A DNA stretch of 18,098 bases, taken from Cerioporus squamosus (Eukaryota; Basidiomycota; Agaricomycetes; Polyporales; Polyporaceae). The notes beneath the pieces were generated by a model that was given only the letters and a program-made list of their open reading frames with translations, was not told the origin of the DNA and did not search any database. Position numbers and translations under genes: made by a program. The stretch spans positions 1-18,098 of the forward strand of contig JABYQS010000567.1 in NCBI GenBank assembly GCA_022592435.1, in the 5' to 3' direction. Shown one piece after another: positions 1-9,800 of this stretch (position 1 is the first letter of the stretch; each line of letters starts with the position of its first letter).

Positions 1-34
1 GCCCCTGCCTCGCACTGAGATTGTGAAGCCGAAG

Positions 35-499
35 CTAATCGACATTGCGGCGGTTGTATCCCTGCAGTCAAAGCACGTCAAACTTACGGTTACGCTTAAA
101 GGTAAAGTGGACACCTACGCTACGGCCGTCCTCCTCCTCAGTGGTACAGCGGTTGTATCCCTGTGCACAGATGAGTCACGATACGAGAGCAGAAGGCTTC
201 GAGAAACAGATTTACACTGCGGCCGTCAGTCTTGGCTGTGTCGCGACGATTATATCCCTGATAGTAGACGTCAGCGTAAGCAACGAGCATGCAGATACCC
301 GTTCCCCGACGTACACTGCGTCCATCGGTCACGGGTTCGACCACGCCGGGCGGCTGAGCGGTTGACTAGCGATGGAACGAGGGGGTTAGCGGCGGTCACA
401 AGCAGGACGGGAGTTAGGCAAGAGCAAAAGACTTGCCTTCTCGACAATGGCGAGCACGGTGACGAGCAAGAGCACGGAGAAGAGGTGAGTGAGCTTCAT
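35..499 (-). CDS. Secreted repeat-peptide precursor, one repeat per micro-exon
   Basis: The five exons are 499-437, 365-315, 257-216, 160-119 and 61-35; all junctions are phase 0 and give 74 residues. Residues 1-20 (MKLTHLFSVLLLVTVLAI...) look like a signal peptide. Exon 2 is Pro/Val-rich and ends in DGRS. Exons 3 and 4 are each exactly 42 nt and encode GYNR-x9-S repeats ending in DGRS; exon 5 encodes GYNRRNVD and the stop. The joined product therefore reads DGRSGYN three times, each followed by RR, RC, then RR. Dibasic RR suggests Kex2-type cleavage, as in fungal Kex2-processed repeat proteins and RiPP-like precursors. Introns 2-4 are 55-57 bp GT-AG. Intron 1 (436-366, 71 bp) uses a GC donor in an AAG/GCAAGT context. 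The start is the only ATG giving a signal peptide and lies about 62 bp below a TATA box. I do not recognise the family; processing is inferred. No UstYa-type HxxHC enzyme was seen nearby. Confidence 0.72.
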
Positions 500-560
500 C
501 TTTGCACTGGAGTGATGGGACGCTGGTCGGTGTTGGAGTGAATGCGCAAAACAGACTCGC

Positions 561-567
561 ATTTATA
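561..567 (-). promoter_or_regulatory. TATA box of the peptide-precursor gene
   Basis: Reading the minus strand gives GGCTATAAATG, with TATAAAT about 62 bp upstream of the ATG at 499. The spacing matches the TATA-to-ATG distance of the PKS gene in this window. The rest of 500-760 holds no gene that I can see. Confidence 0.6.
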
Positions 568-762
568 GCCGTTCGATACTCCCTCTGCACTGCGGGATCA
601 TCTCAGGGAGTAAATAACCTGCGCAAGCGGGGACAAATAACCACCCGGACCCCGAAAATCTCCTGATTGGTGGGGACGATCCTAGTACTCTCCGCCGAAG
701 ATCGGGGTGTCCGCCTAAACCCTTCAGCGGCGTTGTTGTCCTCTCGCAGGAAACAGTCAGGC

Positions 763-2080
763 TTATTTCAATTGAAGATGCTGTGTCTCCGAGTCTGGCC
801 TATTAACGTCAGATATGGTTAACACCAAGGGAGAGCCGAGAGAATCTAGAGTCACCTGGTTGCCGGAGCTCGGAGGGAAAGAGTACCTGAGTATGCTGTT
901 CAGCTGCGGTACTGTGGCTCTCTTACCTGACAGCTGTATGAACCACACACTGATCATTGATTCTAGGTTGGTCTTGACTCGGAGATAGAACGTTCTGCAA
1001 AGTCGCGGCTCTGACGGGCTGTGCTGGCGCGACTTCTGCCACTTCAGGACATGGAAGACCGGATCGGACCCGGATTGGTTTGCATTGCCGTGTGCCAGTG
1101 CTCGCCGAATGCAGATATGTCAAGCGCAGTGAGCGTTAACGGATGTCCACAATCAGAGGGGGGACTCACTCTACCGAATCCAGGGATAGTGTCAGGGGGT
1201 AGCCGACTGCTACTCCTTGATCTACCGTGCCAAAAGCGAGCGGCCGGTGAATATCGGTGAGAAGTCATAGAATGCCGATAGGGGAACTTACCTGAAGTGT
1301 GTGTCACCGGACCGCAAGGATGCCATAAGTTGAAGCCAGGATACTGACGATACAAAGCAGTCAGGTCGCTGTACCTCTGCAGCCTTGACTACGCCGATGT
1401 TGGGATCTGTCAGAGTGTGTGAGAGCGTACTAGTATGTGAGTATCGTCCGCAACGGCCCTAAACTCCATGGGAAGCTGTTCTGGAAACTGATAAAACATA
1501 CCGAATAAGTCGAGAGAGATGTGGTGACCGTCTAAGCCTCTTGCAGCCCGCACTCCTACGATACTGGCATCTGCACATACTTAGCATGAGAAATACAGGA
1601 ACATATGAGATCGTTGAGTCCTCGTCTCAGCTCGTCAACAATATGGGAGCGTACTCACATGAGCACGTAACCGCCCTGCGGCGGATATTCATGAGAATTT
1701 CCAGCCACAATGACTCTAGGAAGGCACGCCTTCTGCTTACGGCGAGCTCAACCAAGCTGATGGTTACGAGACTCCTAGCCGATGAATAGAAGCCTAGGTA
1801 AAATGGACTCAGCCGCCTCGAAGAGTCCGCAGATACGGCTATAACTCCTACCTCAGCCAGACTCACGACGCAGTTGCCCAATCTCCGTTGCCACTTGCAT
1901 CTGGTATCTTGAACAAGCGGCGGCCGTCAACATACCGTAAATGCGCGCCTGGCAGATTTGGATCGGATTTGTACTTGAAGTCGCCGGTCGGTCTGCGTCA
2001 CTTGAACAAGATTGCATAGCTTTGGCATGTAGACAGTAGATGAACACGTATCGGCAATACTCATTCGTACCTCCCACCAT
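763..2080 (-). CDS. Unidentified multi-exon gene, possibly degraded
   Basis: I do not recognise this gene and cannot give a full exon model. Good minus-strand donors occur at 1866 (GTGAGT), 1740 (GTAAGC), 1658 (GTGAGT), 1501 (GTATGT), 1291 (GTAAGT) and 1169 (GTGAGT), each with candidate AG acceptors 50-90 bp downstream, which is the pattern of the better-defined neighbours. The 3' part has a long open frame from about 1080 to the TAA at 763-765, containing VLKWQKSRQHSPSEP and ending ETQHLQLK. It is weakly reminiscent of the C-terminal half of DUF6533-type membrane proteins, but this is a guess. The start is not located; it must lie below the stop of the DUF6534 gene at 2103. Frames between exons could not be reconciled throughout, so either small exons were missed or the gene carries lesions. 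Confidence 0.3.
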
Positions 2081-2102
2081 CTTCAGCTTCCGCACTCCGG
2101 AT

Positions 2103-3646
2103 TCAGACGCTGTCTGAGCGCTCCTCCCGACCCATGGGAACCAGGTCGATGACATCCTTGGAAGTATCGTGCGTCGCGTAGGTCTCCTGGCTTACGTCTA
2201 TGCGGATGCTGCGACTTCCCGCTGTTGCAGCATCGCTGAAAAGGGTGCGGCTCCGGCTGGCATGCATGGAGGAGCCACCGATTGTCGTGAAGCTTTGCGT
2301 CAATACTTCCGGTCGGGAGGCGAACGCACGGTTGTTGAGGCTGACGAGAAATGTGTTGGAGTAGAGCTTCGGAAGGACCAGGGCCCTGCGAGCAAGATAT
2401 AGCCTCAGTGATCGGAAGGGCATATTGTGGAGACTCACGGGCACTCGAACAGAAGGTCGTCCTGCGGCGGCGGACTGAGCAACAGCTCAGTATAGAAAGT
2501 TAGACAGGACTAACCATGTGAGTCATGAACGCAATTGCGTATACCAGGGCCACAACGGCTGTAGTGTTGGTTCAGTCCCAAGTTCGGATGCATCTGTGGT
2601 GCCCGTACCGGTCAACGCTCCAGTCTCGACTCCAAGCCAGATGAGCTTATGTATCATCGCATCCGATTGCTTGATGCCGGTCTTCGACCTGAGCAACTGT
2701 AAGGTATGTCAGAGACGCAGACAGGACCGCATGACCATGTGCCTTACCAGGTATGCCATGCTTCCAGCAATGATAGCGTCGACGACTGCAGCCGTGATGA
2801 CACCGAGCTGTCGAGATGGTTAACAGCAATTGCTGCGCAGCCGGCGTAACGTACTGAGACCATCACCCGATTCAGACTCGCTTCGACGGCGTTGGCTTGG
2901 ATTATGACGAGCTGCATGCAGCGTCAGCTTGAGTTCGACCGTGGCGATAGGTGGACGGAACACTTACAACCACTCCTCCAGCAATCCCAGCGCCATCTGA
3001 GCAAATGAGAGCTGTATCAAGAGTCAGATACGGTTGTAGACCACGGGAAAGAAGTAACGTACGAATATGACTACTCCAGTGAGCACCTTCGAGCGCGACA
3101 GCATCCAGATCCTCCATGCGAAGAAACACTGTACGACGAACGAGACGGCCGCCGTCATATAGGGCCACTGAACAAGGTGTTGTGATAGGACATTAAGCTT
3201 TGGATGCTCCCGTAGTGGTAGACGTAGATCTCGAAGTAGGATCGTGTGACGAGGCCGATCTGGACCCACTCCCAGATGAAGGTTCCCCAAACGAGGAGCT
3301 TGAGGAGACGGCGATCCTGCGGGAACGACGTGTAGTACATGTCTGAGGGGCATATGAGCATCATCAGCGTTTTGAGTCGCAAGACCCAGGCTTACAGCAC
3401 TGAAGTGTGAGGACGCCTTGAAGTCCCCATGACAGGAAGGCTCCCATGAGCTAGAGTAGACGCATAAGGCATGTCCGTCAGGCGGCTGAGACAGTGTGAT
3501 GGTGGGTATACACAGACCTGAGGTCCCACCCTGAGAAGGAAAATGACTAAGAATTAGTCCGCCATTATATAGTGTACAAGTACATACAGGAGGTTCAAAT
3601 TTGAGGGCAGCTGTGTAGCCGTTGCACTGAAGGATGCTGGAGCCAT
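2103..3646 (-). CDS. DUF6534-family multi-pass membrane protein, two frameshifts
   Basis: Eleven exons: 3646-3588, 3530-3518 (13-nt micro-exon), 3450-3396, 3342-3063, 3011-2968, 2911-2855, 2807-2748, 2696-2609, 2558-2515, 2461-2439 and 2385-2103, about 335 residues, as usual for the family. Family landmarks in order are LVGPQLMGAFLSWGLQGVL (first helix), YYTSFPQDRRLLK, VVQCFFAWRIWML, RSKTGIKQSDAMIHKL, ETGALT and LPKLYSNTFLVSLNNR before a polar C-terminal tail. DUF6534 proteins are uncharacterised, mostly Agaricomycete, and predicted to cross the membrane several times; some suspect a receptor role. Two 1-nt deletions are needed to keep frame: near 3158 (between FSGPI and MTAAVSF) and near 2993 (between FAQM and GAGIAGG). 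Without them translation stops early. The start is the ATG whose exon splices in phase to the micro-exon; a TATATA lies about 90 bp upstream. Function is unknown. Confidence 0.72.
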
Positions 3647-3733
3647 AATCGAGTATGAGTGGATTGTGTCAGGAGAGATCGAGCGGGTGCTCGAGGACCT
3701 CTAAAGCAAGTCTCGATGAGCGGTGCGGGAGTC

Positions 3734-5060
3734 CTATATACGTACTTGTATACGGAAGAAGTCCCGACGAACACGAAACCTTACCGAAGCCACTACTGGT
3801 CGGACCAGATACTGTTGACGGAGTTGACACGAAGCGGCTTGATGAGCGTTGCATGTCAAAGTAGGAAGTGTGCTGCCTGTCGTACTCGCAATCCATATGA
3901 GAGCAAACACGAGGCTCAGATGACCCGATGAACCGATGAACACTCACCAATCCTGCTCTCACTCATCTGCTTCGACACAAGTGGGGGGATATGTTGCACG
4001 TTCAGGAGGATGGACGTGTGGGCGTATCTTCGCTGCATCGCCGGCGGCAGCGTCCACCCAAAGATCGTACCTGACAGCAGGAAGATCTGACTTGATGATA
4101 CAGAGGTTCAGTGGCATCTGCTCAGTGCCAGTAATCTGTAATGAAACCATCCCGTGAATATAGCCTCTCCACGCCGTGCGTCAGTACGCTGTTTTCAAAG
4201 TAATACTCACGAGTGATCCACATGCAGCGTGGATGTATCGTCAGTGGTCAGCCAACCTCGTCGCTGCATAGAAGAAGCATTCGGGCAAACGTTCTGGCAT
4301 TCTTCTTACTATCAAATTGAGTTCACGGACACTTTCTCCAACGATTCGAATCTGAAGAAGTGCTCACCTCGGGATCATGCCACCCACCATCCACCTGTGC
4401 ATTGTTGAAAGCTCGGGTTGCAGGTCCAACGCCTGACCTGACGATGTGTAGTGCGCACGAAAGTGCAGAATGCTCTCCCTCAATTGTTTGCCATGAAGAT
4501 TACAACAGAACATACGACTTACCAAGTGGCGGCGGCAATCAAAGATCCGCGATCGTTCGTGGATTCAGTCAAGAGACCGTAGATGTAGAACGTCAACCGA
4601 ATCCAGCTGGTTCTGGCTGAGCGAGCGCGAGTTCTCCGAGATTTCCATGCTCTGGATCCCGAGCTCCTGACAGGTCGAGCCCGGGCTATCCTGCCACTCA
4701 CAGCGTCAGCATGATGTGCCCGAACTCAATCACGGTCCTATAATAGAGGAGACGAACCTTCTCGTACAGAGATACGTGCTATAGCCATGCTCTGGACATG
4801 TTGACATACGGCGTCATGGACTCTTGTACCTCGCCGTGGCCTTTACCTCCTGCTGTCATCCGACTCTTCCGCCTTCATCTGAAGGCTGTGGACTCGTCCA
4901 CCTTCGCAATTGATGACAGCCGGGAGCGGGGGCTGGCGGCTGGGGTACGGACCAGCTGCACAAGCTGGCGGGAGGAGCATTGGACCGTGAAGATTCTGCG
5001 GTGGTCCGGTATGAGTATGCAAACAGAGATGAGGGTCATGCTGTGATGATTCGTACTTAG
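3734..5060 (-). CDS. Unidentified multi-exon gene, possibly degraded
   Basis: I do not recognise this gene. Strong minus-strand donors at 4701 (GTGAGT), 4522 (GTAAGT), 4367 (GTGAGC), 4210 (GTGAGT) and 3947 (GTGAGT), with nearby AG acceptors, show that this strand was organised as a gene. Protein-like stretches include YEKVRLLYYRTVIEFGHIML (about 4770-4705), SWIRLTFYIYGLL (about 4600-4560), ALDLQPELSTMHRWMVGGM (about 4430-4370) and TIFGWTLPPAMQRRYAHTSI (about 4070-4000). The last one joins in frame to an exon ending at a TAG at 3734. The exon between about 4310 and 4210 reads best in a frame interrupted by a TGA near 4240. The hydrophobic stretches suggest a membrane protein. Start and full exon set are not resolved. 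An opposite-strand reading at 4925-5060 is also open, so even the 5' end is uncertain. Confidence 0.3.
3735..3740 (-). promoter_or_regulatory. TATA box of the DUF6534 gene
   Basis: On the minus strand this reads GTATATAGGAC, about 90 bp above the ATG at 3646. It overlaps the possible stop of the upstream unidentified gene at 3734, so the two transcription units would be tightly packed if that gene is real. Confidence 0.4.
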
Positions 5061-5454
5061 AGCACTCCGCACCTGAGCAGCTACCTTAGCGGAGCGACGC
5101 TCCGCTTCTGAGCGCTAGGCACTCCGGTTACCGGGGGCCCGAGGTTGCCGGGTCGCTCCAGGCCGCTGCTGTCGAACTTTCGCACAGACGTCGTATTGAC
5201 CGGGGACCCTCGACCTCTGACATGTACACTTTATGAATGTTGCGTAGTTAGGGAGCCAAGAAACTCTCCAATATTTCTCTGTGACATCTGTCGCTGCGGA
5301 GACTAGATATCCCACCCGTCGCGTCAGGTCGCGTCAATTTTCTAGTGCCCCTGAGCCTGCAGAGAGAAGTCAATCATCCCCGACAGTACAATTTGAGAGC
5401 GCAGGGACCGCAACAAGCATACACCAGACAACCACAGTTATGACATGACGTTGC
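5061..5454. other. Intergenic stretch below the PKS stop
   Basis: No convincing gene, repeat or RNA is seen here. The part next to 5455 is presumably the 3' UTR and terminator region of the PKS gene, but no clear polyadenylation signal stands out. Short open frames on either strand lack splice support and family features. Confidence 0.4.
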
Positions 5455-6805
5455 TCAGGACGACGGTAGGCTGCCAGTCCTCCTCCAGTACTCCACCCAT
5501 TTCCTCACATCATCGACATCCAGCTGCTTCAAGCCCGGATCGCGCAGCACGGAGATACGCATACTGCTCTCCCCAAGGGCCATAAGAACAGATTGGCTGT
5601 CGTTCTCGGCTACCGACACGTCCAGGGTTGACGCCCCCGAAGGGAATATTTCTGAGAGGCTGACGGCGGCTTGGACGAACTTCGCATCGTAGGCACCCGG
5701 ACGCTCGCGGAGAGTCGGCACCTGGGACATCCACGTCGCGTAGTCGATCATCGGCAGGCCGAGGATTGTAGAGAAGTGCCCCATGATGTCGGACCAAGTG
5801 ACGGGGCGTGGATGGCGGAGGTGGACGATGCTGTGAGAAGACGCCGCTCCTACCATCTCGATGATGGCTGACGCTGCGACGTGAACTGGGAGCCACGATA
5901 CAGGCTATACACATACTCATCAATCAAGTAGGCCAACGTGTCAGAGTATGAACAGGACGTACCCCTTGACCATCTGGAAGGCAGCGTAGAACGGCGCTGA
6001 CTGATATCATGACCGGAAGCCACTCCGATGAGTTCCACACGCCGCTGCGACCGCCTGCGAGCTGCCCAATGCGCACGATCGTCGTCTGCAGAGAGGTTCG
6101 TTCTGATGCGACCTGAATCAGCTGCTCTGCTATCCACTTCGACTCGCTGTACCCCTGGCCGACTGCGATTGCCGCGTCGAGGGGCTGCTCCATGGGAAGA
6201 ACGTTGGAGGTGTAACCTGATCCACAGTTAGCATCGGATCGTCCGCAAGACATCCCTCGCTAGACTCACTTCTGAAGATGCCCGAAGTGCTGCCAAACAG
6301 CATGGAAACCGGACCGTACAGGAGAGCTTCTGTAGCGAGGTCCAACATTTCGCGCAGAGCGAACAGGGCGCTCTTGAAGAACGGAAGTGGAAGCGCGAAA
6401 CTCAACGGCCAGGCTACACCAAGGTGAACGTCGCAAACACACAGGCAAATTGAGGTGCTTACCAACGTGGATGATGTGCGATACGGAACGCGTGATCTGC
6501 AGAGCGATATTCAGATCGAATGCCTATGTCATCGAGTGGGTACTCGTACCTCTTCGTACGCAGCAGGGTCAATACCAAGCCGCTTCCCCTCAAACGGACA
6601 ATCCACCAAAACAAGTTTAGGCGAGTCCAAGAGCGTCGCATCGAGTCCTCTAGCCTCGAAGGCTGCGAGTTGTCGTTCCTTGGCGCTGTGACCATTCTGC
6701 CCAGGTCGCACTAGCGCTATGACCTTGTCGTATCCAGGATTGGCGAGCAGCTCGGCGAGGATATGGGAACCGAGGCTTCCGGTCGTCCCTGTAACCAGAG
6801 CGACG
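5455..6805 (-). other. PKS terminal thioester reductase domain
   Basis: It starts at [16 protein letters not shown] and runs over exons 18-22. [15 protein letters not shown] spans an intron and matches the HxAWxxxFN-like segment of this family. [11 protein letters not shown] is the catalytic Tyr/Lys motif. [15 protein letters not shown] spans the last intron and matches the VSWxPVDxAA segment. The protein ends in [14 protein letters not shown]. Reductase domains of this type (also in fungal NRPS and aminoadipate reductase) release the ACP thioester as an aldehyde or, after a second reduction, an alcohol. Confidence 0.82.
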
Positions 6806-9800
6806 AGCGACTCTCGCTGCCTTGGAACCCCGTCGGGTATGCCGCGAGCGGCCATGGTCGCGCTCAGCTCTTGGAGTAACCTTTGCATGTCGCGGATGCG
6901 GCTGTCGATGTAACGGTCTCGGTCTTCGGCTGACTGAACAAGTGTTCCCGTTGCATCATCTGCTGAGTTGTCCATCCGTGCTTGAAGGTCGAGTATCGTG
7001 AGATCAGCAAGGAGCTGCAGTTGCGAGACAGAGAGGAGGGGTCGCAGGGCGAAGGAGAGGGCCGAGGCAGAGAGTGAGTCTAAGCCGTACGAGGTCAACG
7101 GGACGTTTGGGCTGATATCAGCTTCCTGGAGGTCGAGAACGTTGCAGACAATCTGCACCAAGGACATCTTCTCGTCACTATCTGTGTCGGTCAAGGAGGA
7201 GTCGTCATGAAGAACAAGGTAGTCGTATAGTTGGGACGGGCCCATCTTGTCGTGGACGACTCGCCAGTCGAGTCAGTAGTATTGCCAGACATGCCCTTCT
7301 TGGAGCTTGCGGATCACATCGCCCAGGTAGTTGCACAGTTCTGGGAGAACATATCAGCTTCACTGGATTTACAGTGTATACCGATGACCGCACTCACCTC
7401 GACCCGTCATTCCATAACTGGCAGCACGTCGCACACGAGACTTGTACAAGTCGTCGTTTAGCGTGAGTACCCCACTGTCCAAGATGATCGGGCAGATCAT
7501 CGAGAATGCGTTCCGATACTTGCGAGACATGCCCGAGAGGGCAGTATTAGCCCTAAGATGAAGTCAGTTATCGTAACATAAGAATGCAAGGCCCAACTTA
7601 CGCTGCATAGTTCGTCTGCCCCTGGTTTCCAAACAGCGCAGCGACAGATGAAAAAGCGATGCAGAAGTCGAGGGACGGGATGTCTACCACCTGAGACAAT
7701 GTCTCGAGTACGTCCAGTTTGGAAGGGAAGACCCTGTCGAAGCTCTCTTGTGTGTGCGACGCGAACATTCGATCGTTGAGTAGCCATGTAAGCATGAAGG
7801 CTCCTCCTAGTGGGGCTGAGACGTCTTCTAGAACAGCTTGCAGTTGCTCTCTGGAGGTGGCGTCGGCAGATGGTGTACAGAGGACGAGGTCTTCCCTGAC
7901 CTGGAGGTACTGGAGAATTCTCAGTGCGATGAAGTCGCCTCTCTTCTTGAGACCATCCGGGCCCGAGCGCGACGTCAAGACGATGTGCCTAGCCCCATTC
8001 TGAGTATGAGTCAGCGCGAGCTCCCCATAGTATATGGAGGGTGTGCTCACCTCGTACATCCACAGAGCAATGTACAGTCCCAGGCTTCCGACACCTCCAA
8101 TGAGAAGATACGCTTTCCGCGGGTCGAACAGAGACGGCGGTCGTGCGGTTTCCACTGCCATGAGACCTCGGAGCGAGTCGAGCAACGGAAGGTAGTGAAC
8201 TTGACGGCCGTGCTGTTGGCGACTATGTTGTAGAGCAGCCCGGACTGCGTCGCCTACCACCCATGGATCCTCTACAAGGGTACGTGACAACCCACCGTCC
8301 GGATCGTTCCAGAAAAACACCCTTCCAGAGGGCGGGAGCAGAGTGCGGAGGAGCGCCATCTCGCGCGTGTTCCGCGTGCCAGAGATGATGACATGGGGCT
8401 TCAGCGCGTAGAAGGGCTTGACCGCGCTGTCCGATAAGGAGTCGACGTGCGAGACATCTATTCCCAGTCTCCTGAGTACGCCTTGGACTTTCTGATGGAG
8501 CTCTTCATCGGAACACTCAAATATGAGCGCGCGCATGCCATGATGACGCGAGGAATCCGAGAAGATAGGAGGACCAAGCGCGAGCGCTGCGATGGCGGGT
8601 GCAAGGATGGATGGACCGAGGGCTTCTGAGTCTAGGAAGTCGCTGTCGACGTCCACGACGGAACTCTCATGTATCTCGAGGTGGCTGCAAAGCTCGGATG
8701 AAGTGATGCCGACAACAACTCGCGAAGAGTTTTGAAGAGTAGCCATGAATGCCCTGACGGGGCTGCGGTGAGGGTGGACAGCAGAAACCTGAGCGACACG
8801 CCGATGTTGAAGGGCCACAGGAACGTAACTATGGACCAGCTTTCCATCCCGTACCACCCACGGAAGACTCGGATCAAATGGGACCTCGTCGGATGGGGCC
8901 GAGGAGAGAGTGATACGTGGTACGCACACAGCGCCATCCGTGCCGACCCTCATCTCCAGGTGTGTCGCAGGTAGCGTTGCTAGGAAGTCCGACCACCAGA
9001 GCTGCTGAGACTTTGCAACAGTAGCGTCGAACACAGCAACGCGAACGATCCACGCAAGGTGTTCCCTCCGGAGGCTCCGCGTGAATCCAAGCGCTGCGTC
9101 GCCGTCCACACCTTCCTGAGCAACGAAGAGAATCGATGCGTGCTCCAGGGGATCCAGGGAGGAAAGCGAATGCTGGAGACTCATCTCGTCGCCCCGTACG
9201 TAGTGCAGGATGAGTGAGGCATGATCGTGACCGGCATCAGACAAGACTTCTGTAGCGTGTGTAGCGCTGTCCGATTTCGAGCTCGACGGAGTTGATGACG
9301 AGAGACAGTTCATGGTTGAAAGAGTGCTTCCTGATACGCCATCGGAGACCACGGTTGGCGGGAGCTCGGAGAGCGGCACCAATCCCTCTGGATGAGTGGG
9401 GAGTAGGAGGTCGGTGGGTTCGTAGACTACGTCGTAGCGCTTGTTGACGGTGCCGCGTGCGAAGCCATGTCGCGCCACCTCCAGTTGTTCAAGCACACAA
9501 AGCAGCGACCCAGAGTCGTCGCAGACAATGATGTCAAACGTAATGGCGTCTGAATACGAAGTCAGTTGAATTTACTGTACGATGTCTCTGATAGAGTCCA
9601 CATACCGGGAGACCAGGAGATCGTCCTCGCCTTAGCATACAGGGTTTCAGGGAATGCTCCCCTCCTGAGGCGCGAGTACGTGCGGAAAGCAGCCAACGTG
9701 TTCGGGAGATGGTATATGTTGCGGTCGTAATTGCCCGTAACCATAGGATGTGCAACGAAGTGCAAGGCGGCGTCAAGGATAGCAGGATGGACTATATAGT

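Noticed and set aside
23..541. 172-codon plus-strand frame at the left end
   Set aside because: It overlaps the spliced minus-strand peptide gene, which has a signal peptide, repeats, splice sites and a TATA box. The plus frame has none of these.
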